A stretch of 14,420 nucleotides of DNA from an uncultured Jeotgalicoccus sp. Lineage in GTDB: Bacteria > Bacillota > Bacilli > Staphylococcales > Salinicoccaceae. The notes beneath the pieces are model-generated. The model was not told where the DNA came from and did no database searches. It worked only from the letters and a program-made list of their open reading frames with translations. The stretch covers positions 1 through 14,420 of the forward strand of contig CANRKV010000024.1 of the NCBI GenBank assembly GCA_947631305.1, given 5' to 3'. Both the position numbers and the translations under genes were made by a program. Positions 7,286 to 13,277 of the stretch are shown in pieces (position 1 is the stretch's first letter; each line of letters starts with the position of its first letter).

Positions 7286-7653
7286 TGCCTTTAGCATATA
7301 AAGAAATCGGTGAGGAAAAGCTCCATAAAATGATAGATATATTTTATGATTATGTAAAAAATGACGACCGGATTAATCATCTTTTCCCAGATGATTTTAC
7401 CGAAACTGCTTATAAGCAGAAGCTGTTTCAAACACAATTCCTCGGCGGCCCGAATTTATACAATGAGCAATACGGTCATCCGATGCTCCGGGCGAGGCAC
7501 ATGCCTTTTAAAGTGACGCCGGCAGCAGGTGAAGCCTGGCTTGAAAATATGAACCAGGCAATACTGGACGTCGGGATAGAAGATGAATTACGTGAGTATT
7601 TGATGGCACGCTACACTCTCACTGCAAAGCATATGATAAACAGTGAATATTAA
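7285..7653 (+). CDS. yjbI: Truncated haemoglobin, group II (YjbI-like)
   Basis: A 122-residue group II (trHbO) globin that binds haem; family members bind O2 and NO tightly and are tied to oxygen and nitrosative stress. By comparison with B. subtilis YjbI, the key residues are kept at a constant offset of four: B10 Tyr is Y21, E7 Thr is T41, E11 Gln is Q45, the proximal F8 His is H72 (in LRARHMPF) and the G8 Trp is W85. The LGGPNLYNEQYGHPMLRARH stretch is typical. The start overlaps the CYTH stop (TGATG), and AAGGGGG lies 7 nt upstream, so translation is probably coupled. yjbH follows after 32 nt. Confidence 0.95.
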   Translation: MPLAYKEIGEEKLHKMIDIFYDYVKNDDRINHLFPDDFTETAYKQKLFQTQFLGGPNLYNEQYGHPMLRARHMPFKVTPAAGEAWLENMNQAILDVGIEDELREYLMARYTLTAKHMINSEY

Positions 7654-7685
7654 CTGCTGTCAACAAAAATATAGAGGTGAAATAC

Positions 7686-8486
7686 GTGAGCAAAAATAAT
7701 AGTGAAGACATGCTGTTATTGGAGCAGTCGGATTATACAGTCGAAATCTTTTATTTCTTTGATCCATTTTCAAATGACTGTATTGCTATGGAACCCATAA
7801 TAAATAAATTACTGATTGAATACCGCGGACATATTACTGTTAAAAAAATTCTGGCCCCGTCGCTGTCTGTCCTGACAAAATGCCAGGCTCAGTCTACTGC
7901 AAGCGACGATAACGTTGCACTTGCATATAAAGCTGCGGAAATCCAAGGGCAATCAAAGGCCCGTGCTTTTATCAGATATATATTTAACCGGATTAACCCG
8001 TCGAATACAATCTGCACTAAAGATATGATAGATGAAAGTGCGAGGCTTGCGGGTATCGATTTAAATTCATTTCATGAGGACCTGCACTCGCCGACGCTGG
8101 ATGCGATGCTGAAGTATGATTTGTCCGTCTTCAGAGAAATGGATATCGAAAACCTGCCTGCCATGGTCTTTTTCTCGGGCGATGTGAAATCGGAAGGCGT
8201 CAAAGTCGACGGCTGTTATCCGTATCATATCTACACTTATATTATTAATGAGCTGATCGGCATAGAAATAGAAAAAAGACAGCTTCCGAGTATCATTGAC
8301 TACATCAGAGCACACGAACTTGTCAGCTTTGATGAACTGAAAACTATTTTTGAGTGGCGTGCGGGATTATTATTAAATGAACTGAAAAAGCTGCGTCTGC
8401 AGCGTTTAATCGACGAAGTCTACTTAAACAATCAGTCTTTTTATCAGCTTAAACAATCAGCAGCCCCGCTGCAGGCAAAACATTAA
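7686..8486 (+). CDS. yjbH: ClpXP adaptor protein YjbH (Spx degradation)
   Basis: Adaptor that binds Spx and hands it to ClpXP for proteolysis; loss stabilises Spx and alters thiol stress and antibiotic responses in staphylococci. The 266-residue protein has a thioredoxin/DsbA-like N-terminal part with FFDPFSNDC, followed by LTKCQAQS and ALAYKAAEIQG, then YPYHIYTYIINELIG, all close to S. aureus YjbH. Only single cysteines (C32, C66) remain, with no CxxC pair, as in S. aureus and unlike a true thiol oxidoreductase. The start is GTG at 7686: AGAGGTGA ends 5 nt upstream, whereas an in-frame GTG at 7677 lies inside that site. The gene is last in the operon and ends at a terminator. spx and mecA lie 2-5 kb away. 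Confidence 0.94.
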   Translation: MSKNNSEDMLLLEQSDYTVEIFYFFDPFSNDCIAMEPIINKLLIEYRGHITVKKILAPSLSVLTKCQAQSTASDDNVALAYKAAEIQGQSKARAFIRYIFNRINPSNTICTKDMIDESARLAGIDLNSFHEDLHSPTLDAMLKYDLSVFREMDIENLPAMVFFSGDVKSEGVKVDGCYPYHIYTYIINELIGIEIEKRQLPSIIDYIRAHELVSFDELKTIFEWRAGLLLNELKKLRLQRLIDEVYLNNQSFYQLKQSAAPLQAKH

Positions 8487-8490
8487 AAAT

Positions 8491-8532
8491 AAAAATACCG
8501 CCGAAATCCGTATGGATTCCGGCGGTATTTTT
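8491..8532 (+). terminator. Rho-independent terminator after yjbH
   Basis: Nineteen-nt arms (8491-8509 and 8514-8532) with a single mismatch and a GTAT loop end in TTTTT. It lies 4 nt after the yjbH stop codon. Confidence 0.9.
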
Positions 8533-8562
8533 ATATATTATAAGGCATTTAAAAATGCGCAT

Positions 8563-8666
8563 AAAAAAAAGTAGCACATCTTCTATAATGTGCTACTCAA
8601 ACAAAGGGGATGGGAGAAATTTCTCACTGTTAACAAAGGGGTATGTTTCAGTGATAAAATTTTCAT
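8563..8666 (-). ncRNA. rsaE: RsaE / RoxS regulatory small RNA
   Basis: A leftward transcript of about 104 nt, bounded by a promoter (8701-8673) and a terminator hairpin. Its sequence tracks S. aureus RsaE as I know it: a 5' part GAAAATTTTATCACTGAAAC, then ACATACCCCTTTGTT, TTTCTCCCATCCCCTTTG and a final stem. It has the two C-rich seed motifs as an exact repeat of CCCCTTTGTT (plus-strand positions 8632-8641 and 8600-8609). The terminator is a perfect 10-bp stem (8570-8579 with 8588-8597) followed by eight U. RsaE/RoxS base-pairs with ribosome binding sites of TCA-cycle and redox mRNAs and responds to SrrAB/ResDE and NO. The position downstream of pepF is the one I recall for staphylococci. No reading frame is evident in it. 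Confidence 0.9.
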
Positions 8667-8672
8667 GAGTTA

Positions 8673-8701
8673 AATATAGCACGGTAATAAGCTTCAAGCA
8701 A
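8673..8701 (-). promoter_or_regulatory. SigA promoter of rsaE
   Basis: Reading leftward, TTGCTT (8701-8696), a 17-nt spacer and TATATT (8678-8673) are present, with TG one base before the -10 (extended -10). The start maps to about 8666-8664, which agrees with the 5' end expected by comparison with S. aureus RsaE. Confidence 0.75.
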
Positions 8702-8705
8702 CACT

Positions 8706-8737
8706 TTGAACAGTTTTTCACATTATTGTCATAATGT
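8706..8737. promoter_or_regulatory. Candidate redox-regulator site upstream of rsaE
   Basis: A perfect 7-bp inverted repeat, ACATTAT-TGTC-ATAATGT (8720-8737), is centred about 62 bp before the rsaE start. Leftward, the region reads TATGACAATAATGTGAAAAA. The TGACA and TGTGAAAA pieces resemble ResD/SrrA sites (and loosely Rex boxes) known upstream of RoxS/RsaE. Which protein binds is an inference. Confidence 0.4.
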
Positions 8738-8753
8738 AAACGAATTCACATAC

Positions 8754-10559
8754 TTATTTTTCTAAATCAGCAAGTAATTCTTCAAATTGTGTCAGCTGCG
8801 CCTCAAAAACTTCCAGTGCATTTACAATCGGTTCGCTCGTCGTCATATCGACACCGGCATTTTTTAATATCTCAATCGGATAATTTGATGATCCTTTTTT
8901 CAGGAATTCATTAATATAACGCTGTGCTGTCTGTTCGCCTTCTTCCAGTACTTGTTTCGACAGGCTCGCTGCAGCTGCATAACCTGTAGCATACTGATAA
9001 ACGTAATAATTCATATAGAAGTGAGGAATTCTTGCCCACTCTACTTCAATTGCTTCATCGTAATTTACCGCTTCACCGAAATACTTTTTATTCAGTTCAC
9101 CGTAAACTTCGCTCAGCTTCCCGGCAGTCAGCGGTTCACCCGATTCCTTCATTACATGAATCGCATGCTCAAATTCTGCAAACATCGTCTGACGGAATAC
9201 AGTGCCTCTGAACCCTTCAAGCTGTTCGTTCAGAAGATAGAGCTGCTGTTTTTTATCGTCGAGTTTCTTAAACATATAATCTGCAAGAAGCGCCTCGTTA
9301 AAAGTACTTGCAACTTCAGCGACAAAGATAGAATAGCCGCTCGTATTTGCGGGCTGATTCTGACGTGAGTAGTAACTGTGCACAGAATGTCCAAATTCGT
9401 GCGCCAGTGTGAACAGATTATTTACATTATCCTGCCAGTTCATCAGAATGTAAGGGTTTGTGCCGTATGTGCCCGATGAATATGCACCTGTACGCTTGCC
9501 TTTGTTTTCATAAACATCCACCCAGCGGTTCTCTAAACCTTCTTTAACGATGTTTACATACTCTTCGCCTAACGGCTGAAGTGCATTAACTAACCATTCT
9601 TTAGCATTATCATAAGTCATATCAAAATCTGTATCTTCTACAAGCGGCACGTACATATCGTACATTTTCAGATCATCAACACCTAAAAATTTCTTGCGCA
9701 GTTCCGTATAACGGTGCAGCAGGTGCATGTTATCGTTAACTGTATTGACTAATTTGTCATAGACCGATTCAGGAATATGATTATTCGATAATGCCTGGTG
9801 GCGGCTGGATTCATAACCTCTGACATCCGCACTGAATGCGTGTGTACTGACGACACCAGCCAGCGTCTGACTCAATGTATTTTTAAATTTATTATACTCA
9901 CCGTATAAATTATTATAAGCAGATTCGCGTAATGTTCTATCTGATGATTTCAGCATTTCAACATAGTTGCCCTGCGTCAGTTCGTGTTCCTTGCCTTCTG
10001 AATCAACTGCGGGTTTAAAATCGATATCAGCATTATTAAACATGCCGTACACTTGTGCCGGCGTGTGCATCACTTCACCAGCCTGTGCAAGAATATGTTC
10101 TTCTTTGTCACTTAACACGTGAGGACGCTGCTTGTTTAATTTTTCCAGATCAAATTTAAATTCCGCCAGGCGGTCATTAGCTGCATACTCTTTTAAAGTT
10201 TCTTCCGGAATTGCCATAATTGCTGGCACTAGGAAGCTCCACGCTGTTGAATATTTAACTGCGAGAGATCTTGCACGGCTCTCAAGCGCACTGTAAGTAT
10301 CGTTTGAAGTATCCTGATCGTGTTTTAAATGAGCATAGACAAATAATTGTCCAAGTTCCGTGTCGAGTGCTCTTTCCAGTTCCAGCGCATCTGCCAGTTT
10401 TTCTGCCGAATCAAATCCGTCTTTAAATTGTTCGTTATCAGCAATTTTATTTTCTAGTGCTTTATACGCTGTATTAAAATCTTCATCACTTTTAAAGATC
10501 GTCGTTAAATCCCATGTGTTCTCCAGCTGCTGTTCTTCTCTTGTAATTAATTTCCCCAT
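8754..10559 (-). CDS. pepF: Oligoendopeptidase F (M3B zinc metallopeptidase)
   Basis: A cytosolic zinc peptidase that cuts short peptides (roughly 7-17 residues) and contributes to peptide turnover. The 601 residues match the usual PepF length. The zinc-binding motif HEFGH is at 387-391 within NLFTLAHEFGHSVHSYYS, and the third ligand glutamate is E415 in FVAEVASTFNE. A tyrosine/glycine-rich segment (SSGTYGTNPYILMNWQ) precedes the active site, as in other M3B enzymes. The N-terminal helical lobe spans roughly residues 1-200. The ATG at 10559 has GGAGG 9 nt upstream. It follows coiA by 55 nt with no terminator between them, so cotranscription is likely. Downstream, the first terminator in its direction is that of rsaE. 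Confidence 0.96.
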   Translation of the reverse strand: MGKLITREEQQLENTWDLTTIFKSDEDFNTAYKALENKIADNEQFKDGFDSAEKLADALELERALDTELGQLFVYAHLKHDQDTSNDTYSALESRARSLAVKYSTAWSFLVPAIMAIPEETLKEYAANDRLAEFKFDLEKLNKQRPHVLSDKEEHILAQAGEVMHTPAQVYGMFNNADIDFKPAVDSEGKEHELTQGNYVEMLKSSDRTLRESAYNNLYGEYNKFKNTLSQTLAGVVSTHAFSADVRGYESSRHQALSNNHIPESVYDKLVNTVNDNMHLLHRYTELRKKFLGVDDLKMYDMYVPLVEDTDFDMTYDNAKEWLVNALQPLGEEYVNIVKEGLENRWVDVYENKGKRTGAYSSGTYGTNPYILMNWQDNVNNLFTLAHEFGHSVHSYYSRQNQPANTSGYSIFVAEVASTFNEALLADYMFKKLDDKKQQLYLLNEQLEGFRGTVFRQTMFAEFEHAIHVMKESGEPLTAGKLSEVYGELNKKYFGEAVNYDEAIEVEWARIPHFYMNYYVYQYATGYAAAASLSKQVLEEGEQTAQRYINEFLKKGSSNYPIEILKNAGVDMTTSEPIVNALEVFEAQLTQFEELLADLEK

Positions 10560-10614
10560 AAATAAAAACCTCCGTTTATTAGTAACACAATTTTCTCAAT
10601 AATTTATTCTTAAT

Positions 10615-11589
10615 TCAAGCAATATCTTTCGAAATCCGAAAAACTTTTAAATAAAAAATCAATAGTGACTGTACGAGCGTATTTTTATCAGGAATATCTG
10701 AGATAGATCTTAATTTTATAAAGTGAAAAAACTTTTCACGGTCAAAAATACCCAGCGATAAATGGTAATAAATATATAATTTCCATTCGATTGGCGAGTT
10801 TATAATATATCTTTCTTCAAAACTGGAAGTATAAAGAAATGCAGGCAGTGTATCCGGGGTCAGACCCAGCTGATACATATAAGTTAAAGTCGGATTAAGT
10901 ACTGATTTCTGAGCCTTTTCACGCTGGATTATCTTCTTCACTGCCCCTGTGGAAAGTGTATAGGTTTCGTCCCAGATATCACTTTTGTCATATGTTAATA
11001 ATTCATGAAGCTCTATCTGCTCTTTATTAAATAAAAACCGGTTTAAACCGGCAGTATGTCCGATATGCCAAGCAGTTACATGGAGCGTGTCCGTATTCAC
11101 CGTATAAATAATACCTCTGATCATCGTCGACAGCTGGAAGTGATTTAAATATATCAGCCGGCCTTCCTGTTTTAATTCTTTTTCATCAAGCAGCCACATT
11201 ACCTGTATACCGAGCTTAGAGTACCCGCTTGTACGCGATAATATTAATTCGGGGCTGATTCTTGATAATTGAATTTCAAGTGCCAGACGGTGCTCTATTA
11301 ATATATCCGGAATCTGTTCAATACTTTCAAGATAGTATTCCATCGCCGTGCCGTAATACGGGTTCAGCTGAAGATACAGGTCGTGTTTTAACTTTAAGTG
11401 AAGCAGTGATTCTCTTTTATATAAATACCTGCTGCACTGTAAAATATGATGGTGTGAAAAGTGCGGCACCTTCACACTTCCCGCTTTCAGGACTACCGGT
11501 GTGTCGCAGACAGGACAGAAATACCGGCCGCTTTTCACTGCATCGTGTGCTAAAACCTGTGTACCATGTTCGTCATTTGCTATATACAT
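10615..11589 (-). CDS. coiA: Competence protein CoiA family (predicted nuclease)
   Basis: CoiA acts in natural transformation after DNA uptake, at the recombination step, in streptococci; its role in staphylococci is less clear. The 324-residue protein has an N-terminal metal-binding region (C25-x2-C28, then H43 and H46-H48 in VPHFSHHH) and a downstream PD-(D/E)xK-type nuclease core (IPDILIEHRLALEIQLS, with D95 and E105-x-Q107). I chose the ATG at 11589 (MYIANDEHG), which has AAAGGAGG 7 nt upstream. A longer frame to 11649 passes through the terminator and has no site. The ribosome binding site lies inside the mecA terminator stem, so translation or read-through is probably restricted. No promoter is obvious between mecA and coiA. 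Confidence 0.88.
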   Translation of the reverse strand: MYIANDEHGTQVLAHDAVKSGRYFCPVCDTPVVLKAGSVKVPHFSHHHILQCSRYLYKRESLLHLKLKHDLYLQLNPYYGTAMEYYLESIEQIPDILIEHRLALEIQLSRISPELILSRTSGYSKLGIQVMWLLDEKELKQEGRLIYLNHFQLSTMIRGIIYTVNTDTLHVTAWHIGHTAGLNRFLFNKEQIELHELLTYDKSDIWDETYTLSTGAVKKIIQREKAQKSVLNPTLTYMYQLGLTPDTLPAFLYTSSFEERYIINSPIEWKLYIYYHLSLGIFDREKFFHFIKLRSISDIPDKNTLVQSLLIFYLKVFRISKDIA

Positions 11590-11590
11590 A

Positions 11591-11632
11591 AAAAAACCTC
11601 CTTTACCTATATATAGGCAAAAAGGAGGTTTT
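11591..11632 (-). terminator. mecA terminator overlapping the coiA ribosome binding site
   Basis: Perfect 12-bp arms AAAACCTCCTTT (11593-11604) and AAAGGAGGTTTT (11621-11632) enclose 16 nt that contain the palindrome CCTATATATAGG. In the leftward transcript the stem is followed by U7, which ends directly at the coiA ATG. It lies 22 nt after the mecA stop. The 3' arm contains AAAGGAGG, the coiA ribosome binding site, so the hairpin both ends mecA transcripts and can hide the start of coiA in read-through RNA. On the plus strand it is also followed by T-rich sequence, but no rightward gene needs it. Confidence 0.85.
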
Positions 11633-11654
11633 ATTTTTTTTTCGTACAAGTTAA

Positions 11655-12326
11655 TTAATTTTCCTGAAAATATCTTCTAACCTGCGCGCGAACGTTATTA
11701 CTCATTATAATTTTTCCATATTCATCCAGTAAGGCGCTGGCAATCGAAGTCGGCTCACTGTATTCCAGCAGCTTTGATTCAATACCTTCCATACTGTCGA
11801 AATGTGTTCTGTAGTCAAAGAAGACCTGATAATAGTATTTACCATCCAGTACATACAGTAAATCTTCATACAATGTTTCATCTACTTCAACTTCATGAGT
11901 ATATTTTATAAGATTCTCAAAGTCACTAAAATGAACCATCAGCGGTTCATTAATGACTGGAACATCAAATTTATTATTATTGTCAGTCTTACGTTCATCG
12001 ATGGCTTTATCGATAAATGACTCGATTTCCCGGTTTTCAATATTCATGGCATATGGCTCCATGCCATACGGATCATGTTCATTCTGGGACTTAGACACAA
12101 CGACTTCTATACCTTTGTCGAACGCGTGCACTTGAATCCATAATGGACCATCCATAGCAAAATCATCAGTTTGCTCGTTGTTTACTTCGTCCATAATCGT
12201 CCAGAAAAATTCTTCGCCGCGCTGACGGTTCATCCATAAATCTTCTTTATTAAAACCGCGGCTTTCTATATCGCTGTACGTTAAAAAGAATTTAATGGTT
12301 GAGTCGTTCACTCTTTCAATTCTCAT
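11655..12326 (-). CDS. mecA: Adaptor protein MecA
   Basis: ClpC adaptor: it activates ClpC/ClpP and presents substrates (ComK in B. subtilis; it can also bind Spx). It is unrelated to the methicillin-resistance mecA. The 223-residue protein starts MRIERVNDSTIKFFLTYSD, followed by RGFNKEDLWMNRQRGEEFFW, the substrate-binding N-terminal domain typical of MecA. An acidic, low-complexity linker (about 80-115) leads to the C-terminal ClpC-binding domain (about 120-223). The ATG at 12326 has AAGGGAG about 8 nt upstream; the in-frame GTG at 12335 overlaps that site. It has its own promoter and a terminator on either side, so it is probably transcribed apart from spx. Confidence 0.95.
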   Translation of the reverse strand: MRIERVNDSTIKFFLTYSDIESRGFNKEDLWMNRQRGEEFFWTIMDEVNNEQTDDFAMDGPLWIQVHAFDKGIEVVVSKSQNEHDPYGMEPYAMNIENREIESFIDKAIDERKTDNNNKFDVPVINEPLMVHFSDFENLIKYTHEVEVDETLYEDLLYVLDGKYYYQVFFDYRTHFDSMEGIESKLLEYSEPTSIASALLDEYGKIIMSNNVRAQVRRYFQEN

Positions 12327-12357
12327 CCTGCTCACTCCCTTACCATCATTTCTGCCT

Positions 12358-12387
12358 ATTATACTAAGGATTACAATATAATACCAA
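12358..12387 (-). promoter_or_regulatory. SigA promoter of mecA
   Basis: Reading leftward, TTGGTA (12387-12382), an 18-nt spacer and a consensus TATAAT (12363-12358) are present. The start would lie near 12351, about 25 nt before the ATG. Confidence 0.65.
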
Positions 12388-12416
12388 ATTTTAGATTTGT
12401 CTTATTATTATATGTT

Positions 12417-12450
12417 AAAACGCCCGCAGATAGCAAATCATCTGCAGGCG
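12417..12450 (-). terminator. Rho-independent terminator of spx
   Basis: Arms 12421-12431 and 12440-12450 pair over 11 bp in the leftward transcript with one G-U pair. They are followed by TTTTAAC. On the plus strand the same position is a C-A mismatch, so the hairpin favours leftward transcription. The U-run is short. Confidence 0.78.
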
Positions 12451-12498
12451 TACTGAACTTCATACATATATCAAATTAATCATCGTACTAATATTAAA

Positions 12499-12897
12499 TT
12501 ATAGTTCTGCTAGGCGTTTAGCTTCGATTAGATGCAATGTTCTAATACTGCGTGGTAAAAAGCGTCTGATTTCATCTTCGTTGTAGCCCACTTGTAAACG
12601 TTTCTCATCCATAATAATCGGACGTCTCAGTAATCCAGGGTTCTCCATAATTAAAGTATAAAGCTCATTCATAGGAAGGCTTTCAATATCAACATTTAAT
12701 TTTTGGAAAGTTTTAGAGCGAGTCGAGATAATTTCTTCAGTCCCGTACTCAGTCATTCTTAAAATAGATTTAACTTCGTCTAAAGTTAACGGTTCAGAAA
12801 ATACATTACGTTCCGTATATGGAATATCGTTTTCCTGCAACCATGCTTTTGCCTTACGACATGACGTACAACTTGGAGAAGTAAATAGTACTACCAT
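12499..12897 (-). CDS. spx: Transcriptional regulator Spx (ArsC family)
   Basis: Redox-sensing global regulator that binds the alpha subunit C-terminal domain of RNA polymerase and activates thiol stress genes. The protein is 132 residues, against 131 in most relatives. It has the redox switch C10-x2-C13 (SPSCTSCRKA), G52 at the alpha-CTD interface, and the conserved PGLLRRPII segment with R91/R92. I start it at 12897 (MVVLFTS), the family start; the frame is open to 13017, but that extension is not like Spx and covers promoter sequence. The ribosome binding site is modest (GGAG, 10 nt away). A SigB-type promoter and a candidate SigA promoter lie upstream. The level of Spx is normally set by YjbH/ClpXP, and yjbH is in this window. 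Confidence 0.96.
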   Translation of the reverse strand: MVVLFTSPSCTSCRKAKAWLQENDIPYTERNVFSEPLTLDEVKSILRMTEYGTEEIISTRSKTFQKLNVDIESLPMNELYTLIMENPGLLRRPIIMDEKRLQVGYNEDEIRRFLPRSIRTLHLIEAKRLAEL

Positions 12898-12936
12898 GTA
12901 ACTCACACTCCAATTTTTTATTTCTAACAAGAGTCT

Positions 12937-12962
12937 ATACCCGTTTAAAGTAATCTTTAAAC
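12937..12962 (-). promoter_or_regulatory. SigB promoter of spx
   Basis: Reading leftward, GTTTAA (12962-12957), a 14-nt spacer and GGGTAT (12942-12937) form an exact match to the staphylococcal/Bacillus SigB consensus. The start would be near 12930, giving a leader of about 33 nt. In B. subtilis one of the spx promoters is also read by SigB. Confidence 0.78.
12943..12962. repeat. Perfect palindrome overlapping the SigB -35 of spx
   Basis: GTTTAAAG-TAAT-CTTTAAAC is an 8-4-8 perfect inverted repeat. It covers the whole -35 element and spacer of the SigB promoter. It looks like an operator or a small cruciform; no U-run follows, so it is not a terminator. The binding protein is not known to me. 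Confidence 0.6.
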
Positions 12963-13113
12963 ATCTCACCAGTATGTAACCCTGCCTCTTGTTGACAATT
13001 CTTATTATAGGCAACAAACATTAAAATAAAATGAGAATATTGTAATAATCTTAAAAATTATTAATTAATCTGACATTAAACCTTAGTGTCTGCAATATAA
13101 CTGCCTTATACTT

Positions 13114-13122
13114 ATTATAACA
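13114..13122 (-). promoter_or_regulatory. Candidate distal SigA promoter of spx
   Basis: Reading leftward, TGTTATAAT is an extended -10 with a perfect TATAAT. The -35 region is weak. It would give a leader of more than 200 nt that passes through the SigB promoter region. Confidence 0.35.
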
Positions 13123-13164
13123 TCAAAATTGGTCAAAGTATATACGCCTATCGTATGAATACTG

Positions 13165-13170
13165 TATAAT
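13165..13170 (+). promoter_or_regulatory. Candidate -10 element of the trpS promoter
   Basis: A consensus TATAAT lies 107 bp before the trpS start codon. The -35 region (13142-13147) is poor. The leader it would create lacks the T-box signature, so tRNA-Trp-dependent control is not indicated. Confidence 0.4.
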
Positions 13171-13277
13171 CACCATTTAATTTTACATATATTGATGTTA
13201 AATTCCCCACTTGATTGCACAACAGCAAAAAGAGTATTAATATTAAGATACTAACTAAAATTATGTAGGTGACATTA

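Larger units (their letters stand above)
12898..13277. other. Divergent spx-trpS intergenic region (380 bp)
   Basis: This AT-rich stretch separates the two divergent start codons. On the spx side it holds a SigB promoter, the palindrome at 12943-12962 and a candidate extended -10 at 13114-13122. On the trpS side it holds TATAAT at 13165-13170 and a leader of about 100 nt. A TTGTTG/CAACAA inverted repeat (12990-13018) is also present, with no clear role. I see no T-box, no terminator-like hairpin and no convincing small gene. Confidence 0.6.

Noticed and set aside
8545..8558. Small hairpin GCATTT-AA-AAATGC between two terminators
   Set aside because: It is short, AT-rich and has a 2-nt loop; it lies between two stronger terminators and needs no separate role.
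11593..11632. ComK-type box pair (AAAA-N5-TTTT) before coiA
   Set aside because: The boxes are the two arms of the terminator, the second is imperfect, the spacing (14 bp) is not one of the usual values, and no promoter lies downstream of them.
11590..11649. Longer CoiA starting at 11649
   Set aside because: The extra residues come from reading through the mecA terminator, and the strong ribosome binding site serves the ATG at 11589.
12898..13017. N-terminal extension of 40 residues on Spx, since the frame stays open to 13017
   Set aside because: Spx proteins are about 131 residues and start at MVVLFTS. The extension has no family similarity and would lie across the SigB promoter and palindrome.
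12990..13018. PerR-like box upstream of spx
   Set aside because: The sequence CTATAATAAGAATTG matches the PerR consensus at only about 9 of 14 fixed positions, and its second half is poor.
13171..13277. T-box riboswitch in the trpS leader
   Set aside because: The conserved T-box sequence and an antiterminator/terminator pair are absent from the leader.
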